Assembly (NCBI RefSeq): GCF_000611645.1
Contig: NW_014013531.1
Location: 1-43,073, forward strand
Reading direction: 5' to 3'
Source: Monoraphidium neglectum
Lineage: Eukaryota > Chlorophyta > Chlorophyceae > Sphaeropleales > Selenastraceae
Length of the DNA stretch: 43,073 nucleotides
Part shown: positions 33,823 through 43,073 of the stretch, one piece after another
How the letters are laid out: each line of letters starts with the position of its first letter
How positions within the stretch are numbered: position 1 is the stretch's first letter
Program-made: the position numbers and the translations under genes
Notes under the pieces: generated by a model
Seen by the model: the letters and a program-made list of their open reading frames with translations, nothing else
Databases searched by the model: none
Told to the model about the DNA's origin: nothing

Positions 33823-36800
33823 TCACGCGGCTGCCGCCGGTGGCACGCTGACCGGCTCGACCCCGCGGCCGCGGGCGATGGGGCGCACCCAAACGCCGTC
33901 GGCCGGCGAGAGGGTGATGCCCTGGCGCAGCTTGAGAGGCACCTGCGGGGGCAATGGGTTGGGTTGTGCACGGCGGCAAGCCACAGCATGCAAGCATAGG
34001 CAGCAAGAAGCATCCCGAAAATCGTGGCGTACATCGAGCATGCCAGCAGACGCTGTAACAAGGTACGCCCATACAAGGCACACCGCAGCAAGTATGGTGC
34101 TGCTGTACACATGGAGCAGAGGACAGGCGACGCGGTGCCTACCACGCAAACGAGCGCGATCCCCGCCCGCCCACCTGCCCGGGCCGCAGCTCGAAGCTGA
34201 AGCGCTGGTGCAGCCGCACCAGCGCAATCTTGGCCTCATTCAGCGCAAACCTCCACCCAATGCACATGCGCGGCCCGGCGCCAAACGGCGTCCACGCGTC
34301 GTCGGTGGAGGGGGCCAGCGCGGAGCCCTCTGGCAGGAAGCGCTCGGGGGCAAACTCCAGGGGGCGGGGCCAGTAGGCCTCGTCCCTCTGATAGCAGTAG
34401 GGCGCGGTGAAGAGGTTGGCGCCCTGGGGCGGACGCGTGAGGATGAGGAGTGGATTGGGTTGTGAGGGCGGTGGGCTCGAGTTGGGCACAGACTAGAGCA
34501 GGGACGGCCAGCGCGTTGGACAGGATATGTTCAAGGTGACGCTGAGTTCAGATCGAGGGGGGTGCGTGCGCCCGTACGGATGGCAGGTGTCGATGCAAAG
34601 CATGCCCGTTGCTGGGGATGGCAAACGCTGTGACGCAGAAAAGTGCAAGGCCGGCATGTGCGCTGCCCCGGCTCAGGCGTATGAGCCGCCATCCGCACAG
34701 GGCCTCCGCAGTTGCAGGGCAGGGGCAATTTGTAGGGCAGCAAGGTGTATGTGAGGCAGCTGCAGCGCGCACCTTCTTGAGGGTGACGCCCGGGATGAGG
34801 GTCATGCCCTCCTGCTTGGTCACCACGCGGCTCGTGAGGGTGGCCGGGGGGTCTGGGATTGAACAAAGGAGAGGCATGGGCGGAAGTGCGCCAGCTCAGA
34901 GCTGCCCCTCAGAGGCGTCTCAACAATGACTTTGAAGGACCCGTGCCAAGGAGCGCGGGTGTCAAATGGATGCTTCTGCATTGCGGGCCAAAGGGGCCAA
35001 GGCGGCGGCTGCTCAAGCAAGCGCATCATCACGCCCCCCCAAGGGGGGCCAGTCACTCACACAGGCGCAGGGCCTCCTTGACCACCGCCTCTGCATAGGG
35101 AAACTCCCCCAGGTCCGCGTGCGTAACCTGGTGGATTTGGGGGGAAAGAGAGGGGATTGCCAGGCGAAAGGACATGAGGGTTGCTGGTGTGTGGCCGGTC
35201 GATCGCTAGTGGCTGGGCGGCGGGCGTACAGATACCAGCAGCCCGGCTCCCGAGGCACCAACTCACGATGCACCCCCTCAGTCAGGGCGCAATTGAATAC
35301 CCAGGGTGAGCCCGCAGGTGGCAGCAGGCGTCAAAAGCACCGGCGCGGGGTGCGTTCGTGGCCCTTCGGCCGCACACGTGCTCGCCTGGCGGGTGCGCCC
35401 AAAGGCGTCGATCTCCGCATGGAGCCGCTCCTGAAGGGTGGGAAGGAGGGACGGTCTTATAGGCAGGGGCGGGTGCTGTATTTAAGCCATACTCAATGCG
35501 GCCCTGTGCAGCATGGCCTGGCAGCAAAGATGCGGACAAGGCCGCCGCGCAGGAGGCACGGGAAGTCCGCAGTCCGTCCCAAATGCTGCTGCGGCGCATG
35601 GATGTCATGAAACAACAGGGGTGCCGGGCGTGCCGCGCACCTGGACGCGGGGGCTGAGGGCGATGTTGTACACCGCATAGGACAGCGCGTTGGCCGTGGT
35701 CTGAGGGGGAGGGAGGGGGTGGGGCATAAGCAGCAGTGGGTGTTGAGACATGTATCACGACAATTGCATTAGTCCCAGTTGGCACAGTAACAGTCACAAC
35801 CAAACGGCGGGCGATCCTGTGGTGGCTGCATGCAAACCAGGGCCGTCAGGGGACGTAAGCGGGCACGCTGCAATCAAGTTGTAAGGGTACCCCTCGTAGC
35901 GGTCCAGCCAACCTCGTAGCCGGCCAGGATGAAGGTGGAGGCCTGTGCGGTGATGGATGCGTCTGAGAACTTGGCCGCCCCGCTTGCCCGGTCCCGCGCG
36001 CGCAGCAGCAGCCCCAGGAAGCTGCCTGGCTCCACATCCGTTGCCCCCCGCGGCCGCGGCTTGTCCTGCGGCTGCGCAGCCGCAGCCGCGGCGCCGTCTT
36101 GGTCGCGTGCCGCTGACGTGGCGTCGTCCCCGTTGGCGGCCTCGACCGCGCCGACGCCGTTGACAAATCCGTTGGCATCAGCGGCAGCCTCGGGGGCGCC
36201 CGCGTGCGTGGCCGCCTGCACCAGCAGGCCGGGGGCCTCCCCCTGGAGCTCCTCGAGCGTGGCTTCCACCTTGGCCACGGCTGGCGGCGCAGCCTTGTCG
36301 GCGCCGGTCGCAGCCTGGTCAGGGTGGGCGGAGCGCCAATTCTGGATGAGGCTGTAGCCGACGTTGCGGATAATCTTGCGAGCCTGCAGGATGAGGGGTG
36401 GGAGCGCGCAGAGGGTGCAGGCTGCTGCGATGATGCCGTTGATGTATAACGAAGCGGGGTTGAGATTATGGGACGCGCTGGCAACGGAGCCATGCATGAA
36501 GGGCAGATAGCCGGCGCATTGTGCAACGGCATGCGACGTGCGAATGCGCAGGCGTGGGCGCGCATGTGCGCGTGTACGCGCGCATGCACTCATTAGCCTG
36601 CATGGCCATGCACACGCAAGCAACCACCCACCTCAGACAGCTGCACCAGCTTCCTGTCTGGCAGGGTGCTTGCCAGCCACTGCACAAACGGCACGGCCTT
36701 GGGGAACATCAGCAGCAGCGGCTGGTAGAAGGTGCCGGCCACCAGCGATGAGGATGAGAACACGGTCTGGCTGGCCTTCACCTGGGGGTTTGAAGAAGGG

Positions 36801-39171
36801 GGGGGGGCAGTCATGTGTGCGCGCGCAGGTTGTGACTGAAGCGTGACTATGAAGGGATCACACGCCTGCGGGCAGCAGCGGGCGCAGGCCGGTGCCTACA
36901 GAGAGATGACCTGCAGCGCTCCCAGTATGCAATGCGTGGCGTGAGGCAGCAGGTGTGATTCGGGCGCGTGGGGCTGCATCACGTGGACGCCTTCCCCAGG
37001 TGGCGTTTTGAGGTGCGGCTGCGCGGCTTTGGCGTGCGCACCAGGCGGAGCCCCTCTTCCGCAGAGGGCGAGTCGGGGTCGTCCAGTGTGTGGAAGTCGA
37101 TGCCAAAGGCAGTGGTGCCCACCACCTGCGGGAAGCGAGGTGTGGGGTGGTGCGCGTTTGACAAACGGGGGAGAGGCCGCACCTTGCCAAGGAGGTTTGT
37201 GGATTGCATCTTATGCAGATGCGGGGGCGCCCTTGGGCGGCAACCAACTAGGAGCCGTTTGCCAGCGCACACGTCTCAACAGACACAGCAGCACGCAGTG
37301 CGCGGCTGGGCGCGCGCGCCGCCGCTGCGGCCCTTCTCAGTGTGCTCACCCCCATGGTCATGGTGCCCAGGGCGCGGAAGATGTCCACCTCGCGCCCCTC
37401 CTTGGCCGCCCCCTCCAGCGTGTCGCACAGCCGCACCGCGCACGAGTCCATGAGGCTGGAGTAGTGGGCCAGGGAGCCAGACGCAAACGCAGGCTGCCAC
37501 GCCATGCGGAGCTGGCGCCACTCCTCGCCCCTGCGGCAAGTGAAGGGCCGGTCAGTGCCGCAGCTCAATGAGGGTTGGAACGGGTTCAAACCAAAAAACC
37601 AAAGCGCTGACTCTTTTGCCGCAGCACTGGTGACAACAAGGATGCAGAGCGCACAAGGGGTGCGCAAGGGCCGTGCAGGAATGCTGATGCTCAAACGGTG
37701 GACGGGGCAGCTCACTTGGCTGCGGCGAGGCCGAGGAGGCCGTCATTGTCGCTGCCCTTCTTGTCGGCTGACAGCTGGCTGCCGATGGAGCGGTCAATAA
37801 GCCGATAGTTGACCTGCAGGCAAGGGAGGGGGTGTTGGGTGGGCCACAGGGGCCAAGGGGCAGGATGTGTCAGGGGACGCGATGTGGTTGAAAGGATGGA
37901 GAGGGTGGTGCGAGAGGAGTTGAAAATTGGATCCGGGTTGTTGATGGCCGCAGGGAAGCCCACCCGGTGTGCTGCATGAAGCGGTCTTTGTGACTGCTGG
38001 CACAACGGCGCAGGGGAGGGAGTCTGCAAAGAGGCGCTTGCAATGGGTCAGGTACGATCACCCCTGACACTTGACACACCTTGCGGGCGAGATGGGGGTC
38101 AGCGACGACAATGAAGGCGCCGCTGCCGAGGTAGATCTGCAGGTAGCAAATTTGAGGGGTAGCAGGGAGGGTGGAGAACACGCGTGCAGAGGCGTTCGGG
38201 CTGCGCGCGGTGGTATTGGTGTTGCAGACCGCCACGCACTTTTGCCAAAGTGTGTGACGAAATGGTTCTGCTGCGTGCTGAACAGATGCGTACGCGGCGA
38301 ACGACCGCCTGAAAAAGCAAGCACGCCAAAGGCTGCCGATGTGCGGCTCGCTGCCGGGCCGTTGGGCGCGCCCGTACCTTGAACACGCGGCCGTACTGCC
38401 GACGGCACATGTCCAGGTACTCATGGAAGCCTGATGGGTTGGGGATGAAGTCGTGAGGCAGGATGTCAGATCAGGGTGAATCAAAAGAGGCAGGACGTGT
38501 CCGGCGGCGCGCACAGCTGCAGGAGCGAGGGCTGGCCTTGACGCGAGAGGGCAGCTCGGACTCTCTGCTGCCAACTGCAGCACCCCAGCACCCCGTGACC
38601 TCTCTTTGTGGCCACAGTCAAGGCTCATATGGCGAGTTCACAAAGCCTGCAACCCTATGCGCATAGCGCCTGTCCAGCCTACTGTCTGCGTCTGTTGCTG
38701 TCCTCCTGAACTACGCGTTGGTCACAGGTGCGTCACCCCCTCGTCACGCTGGGCCTGCCGCTCCACTCACCGTACTTTAGCACGGCAGGGAGGTTGCCGA
38801 TAAATGGCGGGGCAAATGGCCCTGCGAGCGATGCAAATGTGTGTAGGGAGCTGCTCGCTTGGACAGCACGGGGCGGCAGCGAGCAGCGGTGCACATAACT
38901 GGACAACGGGTGGCAACGCCGCATGCGTGCTAGGAACCGGCTTCTCACCTGGGATGCGACGCAGCTTCCATCGATTCGTGGTCCACAGGAGGATGGTGGC
39001 CAGGCTCTGCAGAAGCCGGGTCGGGTGTGCGAGGTGAGGGTGAGACACCCGTCGATGACCTGGACAGCAGCTAGCGGTCAGGCTTGCCCCGACGGCAATG
39101 ATAAGCAATTATCTCAAATTACTTACGAATACAGCCAGGCCCACGGCAGCAGCTTCATGCAGATCAATCAT
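33823..39171 (-). CDS. Cytochrome P450, tandem copy B (intact)
   Basis: Model join(33823..33942,34175..34423,34773..34852,35061..35127,35386..35430,35641..35700,35913..36383,36632..36781,37042..37125,37350..37530,37716..37813,38080..38136,38378..38430,38771..38821,38949..39006,39127..39171), 622 aa, fully in frame. Same 16-exon layout and phases as copy A. N-terminal hydrophobic segment MIDLHEAAAVGLAVF continuing into SLATILLWT, then the RIPGPFAPPFIGNLP hinge. Motifs WRQLR, AGYE|TT, EALRL, FAPERF, FGAGPRMCIG all present. Exon 10 of B is 81 bases longer than in A, adding a 27-residue Ala/Asp/Gln-rich insert before RGATDVEP. The donor after DAFGRTRQ is GC (CAG|GCGAGC) where copy A has GT. Substrate is unknown; clan CYP3/CYP711-like is tentative. 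Confidence 0.88.
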
Positions 39172-39441
39172 TTCGCTGAATTTCAGGCTCGTATAAACTG
39201 ATAGATAGAAGCTTTCAAGTATCACCACTGTGGGTGATGCCCGTCGCGCCGTTCCATGACATACAGCACAGGATACGAGTGGGTGGTGCCAAGTCAATAC
39301 TCCCATGAGCTTTACATGGAATTAAAACTGATTGGGTGATGACAAAAGACCTTTCAGGTGCAACAGCGAGCTTGCAGCAGTTGCTATCGAGCTCGCAGAG
39401 CGGGGGGCAGTTTTTCCCAACACAATTGCGGGAGCGGAGGC
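39172..39441. promoter_or_regulatory. Compact divergent promoter between P450 copy B and tubulin acetyltransferase
   Basis: Only 270 bases separate the two outward-facing start codons, so both promoters and leaders must share it. TATAAA at 39192-39197 is oriented toward the acetyltransferase. Bidirectional use is inferred from layout. Confidence 0.45.
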
Positions 39442-42063
39442 ATGGAGTTTGAGTTCGCGATACCATGGCCGGCGAGCCAGGTAAAGACCCCCAGCGCCCA
39501 GGTGCGGGGCGACGGCAGCAGTGGCGGCGCAAGCAGCGCAAGCGAGGTGCTGCACCAGCTGGCATTGTTGAGGGGAGAGGAGGGGGTGCAAGTCTTGACA
39601 CAAGCGGCGACCATTGAAGCCTGTAAGGCTGGCGTCCCACGGTGGCCACATGACTGTACACTCTTGAAGACTCGCGCTGGTTGACCGCGACTGACCACTG
39701 TCGGGTCGGGGCCGATTGGCTGCACATGCAGGGCGAAGCCTGCATCTGCTGCTGGACAGCAAGCGATATGCGTGAGCAGCCGATGATTGATGAAGTGCTG
39801 CGATTGCTGCCTGTTTGCGCTCACTTGTGGTGTCCCTGGCCACAACTCTCTGCTTTGTCACTGCTCCGCGGCTCGCGGCCTCCAGACGATTGCGCAAACA
39901 AGTGATGGCAAGCGCAGCTTGTCAATGCGCCGCGCGCCACTTGCCGCGCGGGCGCCCTGATGCACGCGACTTCTGTGCGTCACACTGCCAGGCAACCTGA
40001 GCACTCTGCACTACCACCAGCTGCGCCTGGTGGTCGAGCGATTCGGCGTCCTGTCGGCAAAAGCACAGGTGTGGCGGAGCTTGCCACTTGCGTCGCGCGA
40101 TTGAAATCGGCGGGACTTGCTCTGCAGCGCTGTGCATCGCCAATATCAAACACGAACATCACGCTTGACGCGAGCTGAGAAGTGCAAACACGACTCAGTC
40201 GAGCACGCGCCCGCCCCAAACCCGGTCTCTCACAGTCACTGCCAGTGCCCATAACCGACATCGAGCGGCTCGTCACAAGCGGCCAGGCGCTGCTGCTGTG
40301 CGTGCCGCGCCCGGGAAGTAATGTGCTGGTGGGCGGCTTGAAGGTCGGGGTCAAGCGGCTCTTCATTCGGCGGGTGAGTTGAGCTGCGAGCTGGCCGCTG
40401 GACGGACGCAGCAGGGCAAGGCAGCTGGCTGGGCAGCGCACATGCCCGCAGAGTTTGGTGCCTGCAGCAGCTTGCAGCCAAAAGTCACAAAGCTGGCGGT
40501 GGGAGAGCTCAAGGCAGGTGGCTGTATCAACATGTGCCTCCTGTTGTTCCCTGGCGGCGCCTGCTTGCCCTGCCCGCGGCGAAACTTCGCAGGAGGGCGG
40601 CGCCCTTGTCGAGATGGCGCCGCTATGCGTGCTGGATTTTTATGTCCATGAGAGCTGCCAGCGCTCGGGGGTGGGCAAGGAGTTGTTAGAGGTGCGCAGG
40701 CGTGGCAGGGCGCGGGAATCGGGGTTGGGACGCAAGCCAGGGGCTGGAAAGTCGGAGGGTTTGGAAAGGAGAACCAGCTGCCTGGCAGTTGCATGACAGG
40801 CTGGCGGGTTGCCAGCCGCTGCTGACGTGGATGGTAACAGCGTGGACGGGACTCGGTGCTGTGGATGCGAGCGGTGATGGCGGCAGGTGTGGCGTCGTTT
40901 GTGGAGGAGCAAGGGAAGCAGAGGAGGCACTTGCTGTTGGTGCACTGGATGGGGTGGAGAGACACCCCAGAACCGCAGCTCTGAGCATCAGCCGTGCTTT
41001 TCTTCCCCCTGCAGTGCTTGCTGGCCTCCGAGGGGCTGCGCCCGGAGCAGCTGGCGTACGACCGCCCCAGCCGCAAGCTGCTGGCGTTTCTGGCGCGCCA
41101 CTATGGTGCGGCAGCTGGCGCCAAGGGCGCGCGGCCCGTGAGCTGGCACTGCACTTGCCGCCCGACCCTGTGCCGCGCTGCTCACTGCTCAATCTCCCAG
41201 TGACGAATCTCTAGATCCAAACCTACCTCTGCGCCCTGATCACCACCACCGTAGGCTTGTCGTTGTATGTGCCCCAGAACAACAATTTTGTGGTGTTCGA
41301 CAAGTACTTTGACTGCCCAGCACAGCAGCAGACCGCGCAGAAGACGCAGCGCACGCTCAATGCGCAGCAGCGGCGCCAGGAAGGGGAAGATGCACAAGGG
41401 CAGAGCATGGGGCCGCAGGGGCGCCGCCGTGACGGGGGCAGCGGCGGCGCGCGACACTGGGCGTCGGTGACGCAGCGGCCGCTGACGGACGAGCTGGCAG
41501 TTGCGCCCGGGGCGCTGGACGCGGCGGCTGGTGCCGTCGCGGTCGCCGGCGCGGGCGCGCGTTCGACGGCGGCTGCTGCGGCGCACGCTTTCCCTCGGAG
41601 CAACTGGCTGAACTACCCTTCGGGCGGCTGCGGCGGCGCCGGCCCTGGGGGCGCTGCAGGGCAAAAGCCGCGCCTGGGCGCGAGCGGGGCGCCTTGGGGC
41701 ACCATTCTGGGCCCTGGAAGCTACTCTGCAGCTTTTGAAGGAACTGTGCGGGAGAGCGAGGAAGGAGGTGATTCCCTGGACAACTTTTCAGAGTCTCTTT
41801 TCCTCGGGAACGGCCGTTCCAGCGGGCTGCGGCGGTCAAGCGGAGGTTTGACTGGGGTGCAGGGCGAGGCGGCGCCATACACGCCGCCTTGCGTGGGCAG
41901 CCGGCCGGACAGCATGGGCAGCGCAGCCTGCAGTGGCAGCGGTGGCGGGGCCTGGGGCCCAGCAGGGGTTCATGCGTTGGGCCGGGATTGCGGCGACCCC
42001 GCCGCCTGGGCAGCTGGCGATAATGGCAAGCCCAGCGCGAGCCCCATTGCCAACTACCCTCAT

Positions 42064-42138
<75 letters not shown>

Positions 42139-42675
42139 GGCCACACCTATGGCGGAGGCCTGAGCAGCAGCAGCAGAGAGGCCCCCAAGGCCAGCTACCC
42201 CTACCCACCTTACCGCACCGCCGCCGACGGCGGCATCAACTACAGCCCCGCAACGCCGCAGCTCGCAACCCTGACATCGCGTGCCCCCGGCGCGACGGTC
42301 CGCGCGCCGCGCGCGCAAGGAGCAGAGATGCTCAACGCGCCGGGCGCAGTGCCGACAATGTCGACGCTTCAGGTGGCAGCGTTGCGCGACCGCGGCCGCC
42401 TGCCGCAGCCCGTCGCGGGGACGACCGTGCTGCCGACCGCGGCTCTGGACGGCTGCTTGGCGCAGATGCGGGCGCAGCGCGGCGCGGGCGGCGAGGAGGA
42501 GGGATGGGCGGGGCACGGCCGGCGGATCAGCGGTGCGGCGGTCGCGGCGGCGGGCGAGCTGCCGAGCTCGCCATGGGATTGCCGGCTGACGAGCCCCGCA
42601 TCTGCAAAGGCCGCAGCGATTGCGCAGCGGTCGGGGCGCGCGGCGGCGAGCTGCCTGCGGCATGACGAATGGTGA
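39442..42675 (+). CDS. ATAT: Alpha-tubulin N-acetyltransferase (ATAT/MEC-17 family) with long polyQ-bearing C-terminus
   Basis: Model join(39442..39622,39992..40068,40236..40373,40593..40691,41015..41105,41255..42675), 668 aa. The enzyme acetylates the luminal Lys of alpha-tubulin (Lys40) with acetyl-CoA, marking stable ciliary and cytoskeletal microtubules. The N-terminus MEFEFAIPWP is like that of the family. Core motifs: FGVLSAKAQ, VLVGGLKVGVKRLFI, APLCVLDFYVHESCQRSGVGKELLE with the acetyl-CoA-binding RSGVGK loop (RxGxGK type), LAYDRPSRKLLAFLARHYG, and VPQNNNFVVFDKYF. The catalytic domain ends near residue 216; about 450 further residues are Gly/Ala/Ser-rich, probably disordered, with 23 consecutive Gln. 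An alternative end to exon 1 at 39480 (CAG|GTAAAG) is out of phase with exon 2, so 39622 was preferred. Confidence 0.88.
42067..42135 (+). repeat. Uninterrupted (CAG)23 in coding sequence
   Basis: Twenty-three consecutive CAG codons without a CAA interruption in the last exon of the tubulin acetyltransferase gene, encoding residues about 467-489. Confidence 0.95.
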
Positions 42676-43073
42676 TGTCATCGATTGAGGCGCGCGGCGC
42701 GGCACAGAAACCGGCAGGGGCTCCCTGCCCTGGCGCGTTGTCGCCGCCTGGCAGATCTCCGCGTGGCACCCCAAATGCCCGCCAATGAGAACCAGCGCTC
42801 GGGACGCCTCGGCATAACAAGATGTCAGAGGCTCCAATTGAGAATCCCTTCTTCATCTTCGTTCAACTGGCGGCGATCACGTGCACGCTAAAGCCATCGG
42901 CAAGGATCTGCATGCTGATGAAACCTCGTGAGTGAGTTTGTTGTGTTTGGTGCAAGGAGAGCGAGCAACTTCGCAATCAAAGCCCATCATGGTATGTTGA
43001 CCGGCAGTATGTGTGATCGTAGGACTGCTGTCATTCCTTGAGCGTTGCATCATGTCAAAACTCCCTATTGGTC
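42676..43073. other. 3' flank of the tubulin acetyltransferase gene, no further gene seen
   Basis: About 400 bases to the window end. No TGTAA, no recognisable exon and no repeat are visible. Confidence 0.45.

Noticed and set aside
41357..42837. Long minus-strand frames opposite the last acetyltransferase exon
   Set aside because: Arg/Ala-rich and polyAla/polyLeu readings of the CAG-rich exon; no start context or domain.
1..43073. tRNA, rRNA, riboswitch or prokaryotic operon elements
   Set aside because: No cloverleaf-like or conserved rRNA sequence was recognised, and every gene is spliced and separately transcribed.

Overview
This window looks like nuclear DNA of a green alga (Chlorophyta; core chlorophyte or trebouxiophyte, not resolvable from here). 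The evidence is GC-rich sequence, dense short introns, CA/GT microsatellites inside introns, and candidate TGTAA poly(A) signals in several 3' flanks. The gene content agrees: a CslA/CslC-type beta-glycan synthase, a wall-type GH5, an alpha-tubulin acetyltransferase and plant/animal-type P450s. There is no sign of bacterial operons, phage, CRISPR, rRNA or tRNA genes. All gene models below were built by hand, joining exons by reading phase and by protein-family motifs that cross splice junctions. Every multi-exon model closes in frame except the first P450.

Layout. 1-446 (+): 3' end of a MidA/NDUFAF7-family methyltransferase. 754-2735 (-): IBA57, the mitochondrial Fe-S maturation factor. 3276-6664 (+): a nine-exon conserved protein of unknown function, possibly an alpha/alpha-barrel glycosidase-like fold. 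7332-9560 (+): G/T-mismatch (TDG/Mug) DNA glycosylase. 10038-12081 (-): secreted ShKT-like plus fasciclin protein. 12586-16797 (-): membrane-anchored GH5 glycoside hydrolase with a long Ala/Thr tail. 17611-21524 (+): CslA-like family 2 glycosyltransferase. 22878-25518 (-): 2-oxoglutarate/Fe(II) dioxygenase. 26763-32064 (-) and 33823-39171 (-): tandemly duplicated 16-exon cytochrome P450s, the first with a one-base frameshift. 39442-42675 (+): alpha-tubulin N-acetyltransferase with a 23-codon pure CAG tract.

How the genes relate. Two mitochondrial assembly genes meet tail to tail at the left. The 10-21.5 kb block holds three surface or wall genes; the GH5 and the CslA-like synthase diverge from one 0.8 kb spacer that holds tandem TATA motifs. 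The right half is a run of oxidative enzymes (one 2OG dioxygenase and two P450s) on the minus strand.

Most notable observations: 6 of the 80 introns I placed begin with GC rather than GT, nearly all as CAG|GCGAG; the frameshifted P450 copy; a perfect 18-bp foldback in a P450 intron; and several lineage-type extensions on conserved enzymes. I did not find a convincing previously undescribed multi-gene system.
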